Source: Nocardiopsis sp. NRRL B-16309 (lineage in GTDB: Bacteria > Actinomycetota > Actinomycetes > Streptosporangiales > Streptosporangiaceae). Taken from it: 64,000 nt of DNA. The notes under the pieces are model-generated. The model had not been told where the DNA came from, did not search any database, and worked only from the letters and a program-made list of their open reading frames with translations. Position 1 is the stretch's first letter. Each line of letters opens with the position of its first letter. Shown in pieces: positions 33,254 to 41,903 of this stretch. Location: NCBI RefSeq assembly GCF_001279585.1, contig NZ_LGEC01000103.1, positions 1 to 64,000 of the forward strand, in the 5' to 3' direction. A program made the position numbers and the translations under genes.

Positions 33254-33337
33254 GTGGCGCTGTCCGGTGAGCGGATCCGCCCCGCCCCACCCCTCCTCCA
33301 GCGTGCGTTCCGGAGTACCCCCGGGAGGGCCCGATGA
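33254..33337 (+). CDS. 27-residue small protein, translationally coupled
   Basis: GTG 33254 is preceded by the very strong ribosome-binding site AGGGGAGGTGAG at good spacing and begins a 27-residue frame (MALSGERIRPAPPLLQ...). Its stop overlaps the ATG of the next gene (ATGA). The peptide is basic with no membrane segment. The strong site and exact overlap suggest it is translated and delivers ribosomes to the next gene. Codon use is ordinary for this genome. Confidence 0.55.
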   Translation: MALSGERIRPAPPLLQRAFRSTPGRAR

Positions 33338-33825
33338 CCCACGGCGTTCCCCCGTATCACCGGCGGTCCCTGCACGACCACGTCGCCCTGGACGAGATCG
33401 AGCTCTACGCGGAGGTCCTCATCGCCGTGGCCGACGCCGACCGTCCGCTGCGCCCGGCCGAGATCGACCGGGTGCTGGGCCTGGCGCCCGCGCCGCCGCC
33501 CGCGTGCGTGCCCGGGTCCGCCGCGGCGGCGGACCCCGCGCCCACGAGCCGTGGCGACGAGCCCACCAGACCGCCGGGGCCGAGCGGCCCGACCGGCCCG
33601 CCCTCGCGCGTGCCGGGCAGGGGCCCCGACCCGGCGCCGCCCCCGCCGGACGAGCGGGAGTCCGACACCAGCCCGGCGCCGGGTTCGGCCCTGGTGCCGG
33701 AACCGCGCCCGCTGCCCGCGCCCCTGCCGGTCCCCGGCCCGCTCTGGAGCGCGCACCCGCTCGCCTTCGAGGTCCCGCTGCCGTCGGCGCCGCCGCCACC
33801 GCCGACCGCCCTCTGGGCGCATTAG
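33334..33825 (+). CDS. Hypothetical protein, DEIELYAEVLIA motif and Pro-rich tail
   Basis: A 163-residue protein. The first 50 residues contain LHDHVALDEIELYAEVLIAVADADRPLRPAEIDRVLGL, a helical motif I associate with many small actinobacterial (Streptomyces-type) proteins of unknown role that often sit near regulators. The remaining 110 residues are disordered, dominated by P, A, G and S. The start overlaps the 27-residue frame upstream, so expression is coupled. No enzymatic motif is seen. Confidence 0.65.
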   Translation: MTHGVPPYHRRSLHDHVALDEIELYAEVLIAVADADRPLRPAEIDRVLGLAPAPPPACVPGSAAAADPAPTSRGDEPTRPPGPSGPTGPPSRVPGRGPDPAPPPPDERESDTSPAPGSALVPEPRPLPAPLPVPGPLWSAHPLAFEVPLPSAPPPPPTALWAH

Positions 33826-34201
33826 CGGGTGTCCCCCTGAAGGCTCACGGGTGAGCGGGCGGTCGTCAGGCCCTCTCTCGCACGACGATGTGCGACGTTC
33901 AGCCTGGTCGCGCCGCACGAGCGCGGAGGCGCGGCGACAGGCGGCCTGGCGGCCGCGAGCCCGCGGCGCTGCACGAAGCAGGACCTGGAGCCCGGGCGAG
34001 GCGCCGTGCCGGTCGCGGCGAGGGTGGCGAGTTCGCCGGACGCCCTAGCAACCGGGGCGTGAGGACGGCGTCAGTTCCGCCCGGGTCCGGGCGTCCTCAT
34101 CCGGCCACGGCGCGCACGCTGCACGGCGGCTACCGCCGGGTAGCACTCCTGGGGGCGCCCACACGCGCCCCGCGAGACGATCGGCCTCCCAGGAGCGGTA
34201 C
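33826..34201. other. Intergenic region, no gene supported
   Basis: About 375 bp. It contains GC-rich imperfect palindromes and a short inverted repeat GCTACC-gccg-GGTAGC at about 34131-34146, some 55 bp upstream of the next gene and possibly an operator. Nothing else recognised. Confidence 0.35.
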
Positions 34202-34951
34202 ATGGACGAGTCGGACACACGGGAGCGGCGAGAGGCCCCGGGCGGCGCGGTGCCGGGCGGCACGGTACGCGGCGTGGACGGGAGCGAACCCGCACGGCGG
34301 GTCACCCGGACGGTCGCGCTGGCGGTGACCCTCCTGTTCGTCCTGGTCACGGTGGTCGGCGTGGGCTGGTTCCTGTCCGACGGCGGTCCGCTGTCGGGCG
34401 CCGGGTCCGACGACGCGGACGCCGGGGCGGAGGCGGCCGGAACGGACGAGTCCTCGGACGGATCCGGCCAGGACGGCGGCGAGCGGCCGACCACACCCGT
34501 GGCCGTGGGCGGCGACCGCCTCGCCTACACCCTGCCGGGCCGGGGGTGGCACCAGCTCGATGGCGACGGGGTCCCCGAGGAGTACACCTCGTACGCGGTC
34601 CACGGCTCCGACGACGACCCCGACGCGCTCATCGTCACGGGGACACGGGACCTCAACGCCGTCGAACCCCTGTCGGTGGCCGGCACGCGGCTGGCCCTGG
34701 AGGCCGCGGTCCCTCTGCTCACGAGCGGCGGAACCCCGTGGGCCGAGCCCTCCGGGGAACGCGAGGTGGACGGCGCTCCGGCGTTCGGGGTGTCCGTGGG
34801 CACCGAGGGGGACGAGGGCGTCTACGGCCGCTTCCTGCTCGTGGAGGTGGACGACGGGACCGGGGCGTTCATGCTCGGCGTCAACACCGCCGGCGGCGAC
34901 GAGGCGACCGCGCACATCGACGCCGCCTTCGCCTCGGTCGGAGTCCGCTGA
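34202..34951 (+). CDS. Membrane-anchored extracytoplasmic protein
   Basis: A 249-residue protein. A cytoplasmic basic N-terminus (about 35 residues) leads to one membrane segment (VALAVTLLFVLVTVVGVGWFL, about 38-58), then an acidic linker (60-95) and an extracytoplasmic domain of about 150 residues beginning GGDRLAYTLPGRGWHQ. That domain has a mixed alpha/beta look (DALIVTGTRDLN, GRFLLVEVDDGTGAFMLGVN) and is not recognised. AGGAG precedes the ATG. It is convergent with the histidine kinase gene, with about 33 bp between stops. Confidence 0.7.
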   Translation: MDESDTRERREAPGGAVPGGTVRGVDGSEPARRVTRTVALAVTLLFVLVTVVGVGWFLSDGGPLSGAGSDDADAGAEAAGTDESSDGSGQDGGERPTTPVAVGGDRLAYTLPGRGWHQLDGDGVPEEYTSYAVHGSDDDPDALIVTGTRDLNAVEPLSVAGTRLALEAAVPLLTSGGTPWAEPSGEREVDGAPAFGVSVGTEGDEGVYGRFLLVEVDDGTGAFMLGVNTAGGDEATAHIDAAFASVGVR

Positions 34952-34984
34952 CCGCGCGGCGCCGCACGGCGCCGCGCAGCCCCG

Positions 34985-36295
34985 TCAGGCGGTCGTGTCC
35001 GGAGCCTCCCCGCGCTCCGGGCCGTCCGGGCCCCGCACGCCGCGGCCCCAGCCGCCGCCGGCCGACGGACCGGACACCCCGAGCGGGATGATGGCGCGCA
35101 GGAGGAAGCCGTTGTCCCCGGTGCGCGCCGCGGAGAGCGCTCCGCCGCCCATGGCCACCCGCTCGGAGAGTCCCGACAGGCCGTTGCCGGAGGACAGGCC
35201 GTTCGCCTTGCCCTGCCCCCTGACCCGGTTGTTGAACACCTCCACCACCAGTGTCTCCGACCCGGGGAGCACGTCCTTCGTGACGGAGAAGCCGATCCGG
35301 CACTCCGTGGCGTCGCTGTGCCGCAGGACGTTCGTGCCGCCCTCACGCACCACCCACGCCGCGAGCGCGGCCCTGTCGGCCGGTACCTCCGCCAGGCCGT
35401 CCAGCCCGGTCACGGTGACCTCGGTGCCGTTGGCCCGCAGGACCTCGCGCACCGACGCCGCCTCGGCGGCCAGGTCCACCTCCCGGTACCCGTTGACCGC
35501 GGACCGCACCTGTTGGAGGGCCTGTCTGGCGAGGTCCTGCACCTCCGCCATCTCCGCGACCGCGCGCTCGGGAGCGCGTTCCACCAGCCGGCCGGCCAGT
35601 TCGGACTTGACCGCGAGGGCGGACAGGCTGTGCCCCAGCAGGTCGTGCATGTCACGGGCGAAGCGCAGGCGCTCCTCACTGACCGCGAGCTGGGCCCGAG
35701 CCCGCTGGCCGTTGACGGCGTCGACGGTCAGGTCCCACATCCAGATGGTGACGAGGAAGCCGAGCGACAGGAGCCCCGACCAGAGGATGGCTCCCAGCCA
35801 CACCAGCGCGAAGGGGACCAGATGGAGTTCCACGGAGCTGACCGGCCACAGGAGCCAGGGCGTGGCCAGGAGGCCGACCGTGACCAGGGCGGCGCGCCCG
35901 CGCGACCCGGCGAACACTCCGATGCACCACCAGGTGCCCAGCATGAGCGCCATCGTCACCGGGCTCTGGAACAGCGCGGCGCAGAGCACGGTCAGGCCCA
36001 GCGATCCCCAGTACGTCCAGGGGGAGATCTCCCGGATGCCGCCGTCGATCCCGATCCGCTGGCGGATCAGCATGATGAGCAGTACCGCGAGCGGGACCGC
36101 GAGGACCGTGCCCGCGACCGAGCGCCAGAGCGGGAGGCCCTCGTTCACCGCGGCCAGGACGTCCATGACCGGCCAGTACAGCAGGGTCAGCGGCAGCAGG
36201 GCCATCGACACGATGATGAGCCGCCGCGTGATGCGGAGCTTGCGGCCGTTCCTCCCGGAGGGATCGGTGTCGGCCACCGCCTCGTCCTGGTGCAC
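34985..36295 (-). CDS. NarL/DesK-type sensor histidine kinase
   Basis: A 436-residue membrane kinase. About five or six hydrophobic segments (residues 25-190) precede the HisKA_3 dimerisation region SEERLRFARDMHDLLGHSLSALAVKSELA, with phospho-acceptor His217. The ATPase domain has the N-box-like EGGTNVLRHSDATECRI and a G-box region NGLSGLSERVAMGGG. These kinases normally work with an adjacent NarL-type response regulator, but none is encoded next to it here. GTG 36295 follows GGAG. It lies downstream of an ABC transporter pair in the same orientation, a common sensor-exporter layout. Confidence 0.9.
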   Translation of the reverse strand: MHQDEAVADTDPSGRNGRKLRITRRLIIVSMALLPLTLLYWPVMDVLAAVNEGLPLWRSVAGTVLAVPLAVLLIMLIRQRIGIDGGIREISPWTYWGSLGLTVLCAALFQSPVTMALMLGTWWCIGVFAGSRGRAALVTVGLLATPWLLWPVSSVELHLVPFALVWLGAILWSGLLSLGFLVTIWMWDLTVDAVNGQRARAQLAVSEERLRFARDMHDLLGHSLSALAVKSELAGRLVERAPERAVAEMAEVQDLARQALQQVRSAVNGYREVDLAAEAASVREVLRANGTEVTVTGLDGLAEVPADRAALAAWVVREGGTNVLRHSDATECRIGFSVTKDVLPGSETLVVEVFNNRVRGQGKANGLSSGNGLSGLSERVAMGGGALSAARTGDNGFLLRAIIPLGVSGPSAGGGWGRGVRGPDGPERGEAPDTTA

Positions 36296-36432
36296 GCCCA
36301 CTCCGTTCGTCGATCGGTTCGCGGCGGGCCCGGTGGGCCCTCGTACGGCCGCGGGCGGCTCCGCCCCGCGGAACCGCCCGACGAGCGTAGTCGAGAACCC
36401 GCGGCCCAGGTCGGGGCGTCCGACGCGCCCGG

Positions 36433-37338
36433 TCACGGCTGGCGCGGGTCCCACCGGAAGAACCGCCGCACCGCGAGCGCCAGGACCGCGATCCAGGCCA
36501 GCATGATCCCGATCGACGGCAGTGCCGCGGCCCACAGGCCCAGGTAGCCCTTCGACTCGGCGCCCGCGGCGCCGCCGAACACGTCGTACCCGGTGTAGGC
36601 GGCCTGCACGAGCTCGCCCGGGGGCACCGACGGGATCAGGCTGAAGAGCTGTCGCGCGCCCTCGGGCAGGGCCTCCAGGGGGATGATGCCGCCGCTCGCG
36701 AAGATGAGGATCATCATCGGCACCATGACCGCCAGCTGCGCGCTCTCGGCGTTGCGGGCCAGCGGGGTCACGAGCAGGCCCATGAGCGAGAACGCGACGC
36801 TGCCCAGGAGGATGGCCACGACCAGCATCAGCGGGTCGCGCGGCAGCATCCCGTCCGGCATGGCCGCGATGAACCCGCCGATGAGGAGCGCGATCACCAG
36901 GGAGAAGACCGCCACGACCCCGATGACGCCGCCGAAGATCACCGGCTGGCCCACGCCGCTGACACGGAACCGCTTGAGCGCCAGCGACTCGCGCCGGGCG
37001 GTGAACACGTTGGAGGCGTGGCCCATGCCCAGGATGAGGCTGATGGAGCCGATGGAGCTGAGCATGGCCATCTCGCCCATTCCGAAGCCCGGGACGACCT
37101 CGTCCGCCGGCAGTTGCAGGGCCATGAAGCTGAAGAACACGGGCAGGGCCAGGAACATCCAGGCCGTCTTGTAGCGCACGAACAGGGTGAACTCCATGCG
37201 GGTCAGGCGCAGGAGCTGCTTCGCGGTGCGGGGCGCGCGCCGCCGGGGAGTCCCGGGGGCGGAGCCGGATCCAGGTCCGGAGGGCGCGGGCGAGGCCGCG
37301 GCGGCGGTGGGCGTGCTGGGTGGTGGCGTCGTGCTCAT
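36433..37338 (-). CDS. ABC-2 type transporter permease
   Basis: A 301-residue permease with six hydrophobic segments in the ABC-2 fold, as found in DrrB-like drug or peptide exporters (LLRLTRMEFTLFVRYKTAWMFLALPVFFSFM, MIILIFASGGIIPLEALPEGAR, RRFFRWDP). The first 40 residues are low-complexity T/P/A. ATG 37338 has GAGGAGAA upstream. A frame upstream remains open through 30-bp repeats and could add 65 residues, but lacks a ribosome-binding site. It pairs with the ATPase gene 37511-38509. Confidence 0.9.
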   Translation of the reverse strand: MSTTPPPSTPTAAAASPAPSGPGSGSAPGTPRRRAPRTAKQLLRLTRMEFTLFVRYKTAWMFLALPVFFSFMALQLPADEVVPGFGMGEMAMLSSIGSISLILGMGHASNVFTARRESLALKRFRVSGVGQPVIFGGVIGVVAVFSLVIALLIGGFIAAMPDGMLPRDPLMLVVAILLGSVAFSLMGLLVTPLARNAESAQLAVMVPMMILIFASGGIIPLEALPEGARQLFSLIPSVPPGELVQAAYTGYDVFGGAAGAESKGYLGLWAAALPSIGIMLAWIAVLALAVRRFFRWDPRQP

Positions 37339-37381
37339 GGTGTTCTCCTCGAAGCTCGGCCGGGGCGTCGTCGCCCGGCGG

Positions 37382-37471
37382 GGCGCGGGCCCCGTGGGTC
37401 GGGGTGTCATGGGGCGCGAGCCCGTGGGTCGGGGCGTCGCGCGGCGCGAGCCCGTGGGTCGGGGCGTCGCG
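37382..37471 (-). repeat. 30-bp tandem repeat between ABC genes
   Basis: Three consecutive 30-bp units share the core CCCGTGGGTCGGGG(C/T)GTC; degenerate partial copies flank them. Units 2 and 3 are almost identical. They fill most of the 172-bp gap between the ATPase stop and the permease start, keep the permease reading frame open and would encode RRATPRPTGS repeats if translated. Confidence 0.85.
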
Positions 37472-37510
37472 CGGCGGGGTGCCGTGGGGGTCGCGGGCGC
37501 CGGTTCCGTG

Positions 37511-38509
37511 TCAGCCGACGAGGTCGGCGGCACCGTCGGCGACCCGGAGGAAGACGTCCTCCAGGGAGGCGCCGCGCACCTGGAGGCGGCGCAGCACCGT
37601 GCCGCGGTCGCCGGCCCAGGCCATGAGCGCGGCGACGGCGTGGTGCGCGCGCTCCGCCATGTCGCCCTCGGTCACGGTGTAGGTCGCCCAGAGCTCCTGG
37701 TCGTGGGCCTCCACGACCGCCTCGGCCCCCAGGACGGCGGGCAGGTCGCCCGTGCTCACCTCGTCGGGGACCACGAAGCTCACCCGGTCGCCCCATCCGG
37801 CCAGGACGTCCTGGAGCACGCCCTCCACGCGGACCTCGCCCCGGTGCATGATCGCGAGCCGGTCGGCGAGCCGCTCGGCCTCCTCCAGGTAGTGGGTGGT
37901 GAGCAGGACGGCCGTCCCCTCCCGCTTGAGCCCCTGGATGATCCGCCAGGTCTCGATCCGGCCCTCGGCGTCCATCCCGGTGGTGGGCTCGTCCAGGTAG
38001 AGCACCTCGGGCCGGGTGAGGAGGGCCAGCGCCAGGTCCAGGCGGCGCTTCTGCCCGCCGGACAGCTGCCGGACCGCGACCCCGGACTTGTCGACGAGGC
38101 CGACCAGGTCCAGGACCTCGTCGACGGGTCGCGGGTCGGCGGCCAGGTCGTGGGCCACGGACATGGTCTCCTGGACGCTGAGGTCCTCCAGCAGGCCGCT
38201 GCCCTGTAGGACGGCGTTGGTGCGCTCGCGCACGCCGGCGGGCTGGCCGTAGGGGTCCTGGCCGAAGACGCGGACCGTGCCCGAGCTGGGGCGGCGGAAG
38301 CCCTCCAGGGTCTCGATCGTGGTGGTCTTCCCGGCGCCGTTGGTCCCGAGGAGCGCGAACAGCTCGCCGGGCCGGATCTCGAAGGAGACACCCCTGACCG
38401 CTTCGAAGGCGCCGTAGCGCTGGTGCAGGTCGCGGACCACGACGGCCGCGCCGCCGTCGCCGCCGCGGGGGGTGTCCTGGGCCTGGCCTGTGTTCTCCGT
38501 CGTCGTCAT
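37511..38509 (-). CDS. ABC transporter ATP-binding protein (DrrA-like)
   Basis: A 332-residue cytoplasmic ATPase with Walker A GTNGAGKTTT (about 55-64), signature LSGGQKRRLDLALALL, Walker B VLYLDEPTTGMD and the switch His in LLTTHYLEEAERLADR. The C-terminal 110 residues are the extension found in DrrA-like drug-exporter ATPases. With the downstream permease it forms an exporter of unknown substrate, and the following histidine kinase suggests envelope or antibiotic sensing. ATG 38509 has GGGAG upstream. An inverted repeat TGACA-aa-TGTCA lies 83 bp before it. Confidence 0.94.
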   Translation of the reverse strand: MTTTENTGQAQDTPRGGDGGAAVVVRDLHQRYGAFEAVRGVSFEIRPGELFALLGTNGAGKTTTIETLEGFRRPSSGTVRVFGQDPYGQPAGVRERTNAVLQGSGLLEDLSVQETMSVAHDLAADPRPVDEVLDLVGLVDKSGVAVRQLSGGQKRRLDLALALLTRPEVLYLDEPTTGMDAEGRIETWRIIQGLKREGTAVLLTTHYLEEAERLADRLAIMHRGEVRVEGVLQDVLAGWGDRVSFVVPDEVSTGDLPAVLGAEAVVEAHDQELWATYTVTEGDMAERAHHAVAALMAWAGDRGTVLRRLQVRGASLEDVFLRVADGAADLVG

Positions 38510-38591
38510 GCCCCCAGACTCCCGGACGCGGCGCCCGGCCGACAGAGACCGCTGTCACCGCCTTCACCAGCACGTGTACCGGACCGATAGC

Positions 38592-38603
38592 TGACAAATG
38601 TCA
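38592..38603. promoter_or_regulatory. TGACA-N2-TGTCA inverted repeat upstream of ABC operon
   Basis: TGACAAATGTCA lies 83-94 bp upstream of the ATPase start, within the 280-bp divergent gap. TGACA-N2-TGTCA resembles sites of NarL/LuxR-family response regulators such as DesR. It would suit control of this transporter by the partner of the histidine kinase encoded in the operon. Confidence 0.45.
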
Positions 38604-38789
38604 TGGTGGCCCGATGCCGCGCCCCGGGCGCGGCGCCCGTGCCTCGCGTTCGGACCGGCGATCCGATATGCCTGGAGGGCCATCGACCGCGCCGCCGACC
38701 GGAGAGGGCTTCCCCGTGAAGACACCGTCCGTGCCCGTCCGCCCACCCCGGGCCGCCCGCGATCGCGGCCCCGCCGCGGGGAGGCCGAC

Positions 38790-39158
38790 GTGTTCGATCT
38801 GATCGTCACTGCCGTCGGCGTGGCCACGGGCCTGGCCCTGGCGGTCTCCGCCCGGCAGGGGTCCAAGGCGCGGGAGCGCGTCTCCGCGCGGCTCGCGCGC
38901 GGCGAGATCTCGCGGCCGGAGGCCGACCGCGCCCGACTGGGCCTGCACCTGCGGAGCCGCGCCCTCGGCCGCGCCGCCACGGGGATCGTCCTGGCGCTGC
39001 TGGCCGCCATCCTGGTGCACGCGGCGGTCACCGGCCGCTGGGACGGCCGCACGATGTACTACGTGGTCCTGCTGGGCGTGCTCACCGTGTGGTGCGTGGC
39101 CGGGCTGCGCCAGTCCGAACGGCTGGTCGACGAGGCCCGGCGCGAGGACGGGTCCTAG
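38790..39158 (+). CDS. Small integral membrane protein
   Basis: A 122-residue protein with hydrophobic segments at about residues 2-20, 63-82 and 89-106, separated by a basic region with SARLARGEISRPEADRARLG, a short helical motif often seen in SHOCT-like actinobacterial membrane proteins. The function is unknown. GTG 38790 has GGGGAGG upstream. It is divergent from the ABC operon and convergent with the Fe-S oxidoreductase gene. Confidence 0.7.
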   Translation: MFDLIVTAVGVATGLALAVSARQGSKARERVSARLARGEISRPEADRARLGLHLRSRALGRAATGIVLALLAAILVHAAVTGRWDGRTMYYVVLLGVLTVWCVAGLRQSERLVDEARREDGS

Positions 39159-39243
39159 GACCGGGCCCGGGACGCGCCCTGGACGGGGCCCGGGACCGCG
39201 CCTGGACCGGTCCGGCGCGAACACCCGGGAACACGCGGCGGAG

Positions 39244-39267
39244 GCCGGGCCGACGGTGCGGCCCGGC
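39244..39267. terminator. Terminator hairpin between convergent genes
   Basis: A perfect 9-bp-arm inverted repeat (GCCGGGCCG and complement, 6-nt loop) lies 14 bp after the Fe-S oxidoreductase stop. Just before it on the plus strand, a roughly 23-bp sequence (GGGCCCGGGA-CGCGCCTGG type) occurs twice. Confidence 0.65.
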
Positions 39268-39281
39268 CCCCGGTGTCCGGA

Positions 39282-41492
39282 TCAGGCCTCGGCCTTCTCC
39301 TTCGCCTCGCCCGGGGCCGGGTTCTCGCCCTTGACCGAGCGCAGGAGGAGCTGGGAGACGTCCACGACCTCCAGCGACTCCTTGGCCTCGCCCTGCGACT
39401 TCTTCTCGTTGATCGCGTCGCCGAGCATGACCTGGCAGAACGGGCACGCGGTGGAGACGGTGTCCGGGTTGGTGGTCAGCGCCTCGTCCACCCGCTCGGT
39501 GTTGATGCGCTTGCCGATCCGCTCCTCCATCCACATGCGCGCGCCGCCGGCGCCGCAGCAGAAGCCCCGCTCCTTGTGGCGGTGCATCTCCTGCGTCTTG
39601 ACGCCGGGGACCTTGGCCATGATGTCGCGCGGCGGCGTGTACACCTTGTTGTGGCGGCCGAGGAAGCACGGGTCGTGGTAGGTGATGTTCTCGTCGATGT
39701 TCTCGACGGGGATCAGCTTGCCCTCGTCCACCAGCTTGGCCAGGAGCTGGCTGTGGTGGACGACCTCGTAGGTGCCGCCGAGCTGCGGGTACTCGTTGGC
39801 GAGCGTGTTGAAGCAGTGCGGGCAGCTCGCCACGATCTTGGTGACGCCGGCCTCGTTGAGGGTCTCCACGTTCTGCTGCGCGAGCATCTGGAAGACGTAC
39901 TCCATGCCCAGGCGGCGCGCGGGGTCGCCCGTGCAGGCCTCCATGCCGCCCAGGACGGCGAACTTCACGCCCGCGATGTCCAGCAGCTCAGCGATGGCCT
40001 TCGTGGTCTTCTTGGCGCGGTCCTCCAGGGCTCCGGCGCAGCCGACCCAGAACAGGTACTCGGTCTCCGGCGACAGCTTGTCGTCGACGACCTCGACCTC
40101 GACCGGGTTCTCCTGCTCGGCGAGCTCCTGGATCCAGTCCATCCTCTTGTCCTCGGCCATGCCCCACGGGTTGGCCTTGTTCTCGAGGTTCTTGAGGAGG
40201 GTGTTGGCCTCGGACGGGAAGTTGGACTCGACCATGACCTGGTAGCGGCGCATGTCGAGGATGTGGTCGATGTGCTCGATGTCGACCGGGCACTGCTCGA
40301 CGCAGGCACCGCAGTTGGTGCAGGCCCACAGCTCGTCCGGGTGGATGACACCGCCCTCTTCCTCGGTGCCCACGAGGGGCTTGTTGAGGAGGGCGAGGAC
40401 GTCGACGCCCGCGTGGCTCTCGTCGGGCTTCTCGGCGAGGGTCTCCTCGGTGATGCCCTTGAGCAGGTACGGGGCCTTCTCGTAGGCGTGCTGCTGGAGG
40501 TCGAGGATGACCTTCTTCGGCGAGAGCGGCTTGCCGGTGTTCCACGCCGGGCACTGCGACTGGCAGCGGCCGCACTCGGTGCAGCTGCTGAAGTCGAGCA
40601 GGCCCTTCCAGGTGAAGTCCTCGATCTTGCCGGCGCCGAACGGGTCCTCGTCCGGGTCGGCCTCCTCGAAGTCGAGGGGCTTGGTGCCGCTCTTGTCCAT
40701 CATCTGCTTGGCCGCGCCGTGCGACGGGGCGCCGTCGGCCTTGCGCTTGAAGTAGATGTTGACCGGCGCGATGAAGCGGTGCCAGCCCACGCCCATGGTG
40801 AGGTTGACCGACAGCACCATGAAGAACATGTAGCTGATGATCAGCTTGAAGGCGGCGATCAGGGCGATCGCGGGTTCGGCGGTCGCCGCCTCGCCCGGCA
40901 GGAACGAGCCGATCGCGTGCGAGATCGGGGTGGCCCAGACCGGGAACGGGAAGTCGTCCAGGGCGACCTTGAAGCCGCGGATCGCGAAGATCGCGATCAG
41001 CAGGCCGATGATGTAGGCCTCGACGTAGTACGCCGTCCAGTGCTTGGAGTGCATGAAGCGGGACGAGCGGCCGATCCGCTTCGGGCTGTTGATCAGCCGG
41101 TAGCCGGTCAGGCCGAGGATGCCGACGAGGCTGGCGCCCGCGATGATCTCGATGGCCAGGCCGTAGACCGTCCAGTCGTAGATGATCGGCAGGTGGAAGT
41201 GCGGGTCGAAGACCTCGCCCTGGGCCTCGATGACGGTGAAGACCAGCAGGGGGAAGGACACCATCACGAACCAGTGGGCCACACCGATCCACGGGCGCTT
41301 GAGCATCCGGCCGTGACCGATGATCTCGATGAGCGTCATCGTGAGCCGCTGGCCGAACGGCCCCTTGCGTTCCGGCTCCACCGGACGGCCGATGCCCACT
41401 GTCCGCACGATCTGGCGAATGGCCAGACCGAACATGGTGAACGCGACCACGGCGAAGACCGAGGTGATGATGCCCAGTGTCAGGTACAGCAT
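39282..41492 (-). CDS. EtfD-like membrane Fe-S oxidoreductase
   Basis: A 736-residue protein with three parts. Residues 1-250 contain about six membrane helices with conserved His residues (heme b/NarI-like). Residues 300-405 hold two [4Fe-4S] motifs, CTECGRCQSQCP (from Cys304) and CTNCGACVEQCP (from Cys391). The C-terminal part has two cysteine-rich CCG-type units (CPHCFNTL, FCCGAGGARMW, CPFCQVML). This matches the mycobacterial EtfD (Rv0338c) type, which passes electrons from ETF, reduced by acyl-CoA dehydrogenases, to menaquinone. ATG 41492 has GGGAGG upstream; a longer frame upstream overlaps a TTACT-N4-AGTAA operator. Electron partner is inferred. Confidence 0.88.
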   Translation of the reverse strand: MLYLTLGIITSVFAVVAFTMFGLAIRQIVRTVGIGRPVEPERKGPFGQRLTMTLIEIIGHGRMLKRPWIGVAHWFVMVSFPLLVFTVIEAQGEVFDPHFHLPIIYDWTVYGLAIEIIAGASLVGILGLTGYRLINSPKRIGRSSRFMHSKHWTAYYVEAYIIGLLIAIFAIRGFKVALDDFPFPVWATPISHAIGSFLPGEAATAEPAIALIAAFKLIISYMFFMVLSVNLTMGVGWHRFIAPVNIYFKRKADGAPSHGAAKQMMDKSGTKPLDFEEADPDEDPFGAGKIEDFTWKGLLDFSSCTECGRCQSQCPAWNTGKPLSPKKVILDLQQHAYEKAPYLLKGITEETLAEKPDESHAGVDVLALLNKPLVGTEEEGGVIHPDELWACTNCGACVEQCPVDIEHIDHILDMRRYQVMVESNFPSEANTLLKNLENKANPWGMAEDKRMDWIQELAEQENPVEVEVVDDKLSPETEYLFWVGCAGALEDRAKKTTKAIAELLDIAGVKFAVLGGMEACTGDPARRLGMEYVFQMLAQQNVETLNEAGVTKIVASCPHCFNTLANEYPQLGGTYEVVHHSQLLAKLVDEGKLIPVENIDENITYHDPCFLGRHNKVYTPPRDIMAKVPGVKTQEMHRHKERGFCCGAGGARMWMEERIGKRINTERVDEALTTNPDTVSTACPFCQVMLGDAINEKKSQGEAKESLEVVDVSQLLLRSVKGENPAPGEAKEKAEA

Positions 41493-41556
41493 CGTCCGTG
41501 GCCTCCCATCCTGCTTCGTCGTCCGGTGCGCCACACACCGGCGGTCGAGACATATG

Positions 41557-41570
41557 TTACTAGCGAGTAA
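41557..41570. promoter_or_regulatory. TTACT-N4-AGTAA operator upstream of EtfD-like gene
   Basis: TTACTAGCGAGTAA has perfect 5-bp inverted arms and lies 65 bp upstream of the oxidoreductase start. Two related sites lie before the acyl-CoA dehydrogenase gene at 62759-62796. A TetR-type fatty-acid regulator is inferred. Confidence 0.6.
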
Positions 41571-41878
41571 TGGTGCGGCCGTCATCGGCCATCGCATGCG
41601 GGCCCCAACGCTAGCCAGCGCCATCGCTACGAAATCACGCGGGTACACCCGAGTTGACTCCGAACACACCCCACACACCTATGTGTAGCGGACGCCCGGG
41701 GCGAAACGGCGCACGCGGGCATCGGTGATGCCACCGGTCGGGGCACCCTGACCCGCCCCTGAGGCGCCCCTGGTCTTCGGGTCAAGGATCTCCCTGGCTT
41801 CTCCCATCTTCCCGGTGAAGGACCCGCAGGCCGGGAACATCCCCGCCCGGCCGTCCGTTGTCAGGACGTAGGAACCAA
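41571..41878. other. Intergenic region upstream of dnaK
   Basis: About 300 bp with no gene. A TTGACT at about 41653 and a TATGTG at about 41679 might be a promoter, but their 20-bp spacing is poor. Nothing else recognised. Confidence 0.3.
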
Positions 41879-41899
41879 CTTGAGTCTGGTCGACTCAAT
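41879..41899 (+). promoter_or_regulatory. HAIR element 1 (HspR operator)
   Basis: CTTGAGT - 7 bp - ACTCAAT matches the HspR consensus CTTGAGT-N7-ACTCAAG at 13 of 14 positions. It lies just upstream of and touching the dnaK promoter. HspR is encoded in this operon. Confidence 0.92.
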
Positions 41900-41903
41900 T
41901 GAC

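Noticed and set aside
37382..37471. CRISPR array at 30-bp repeats
   Set aside because: Units are directly adjacent with no variable spacers and no cas genes are present.
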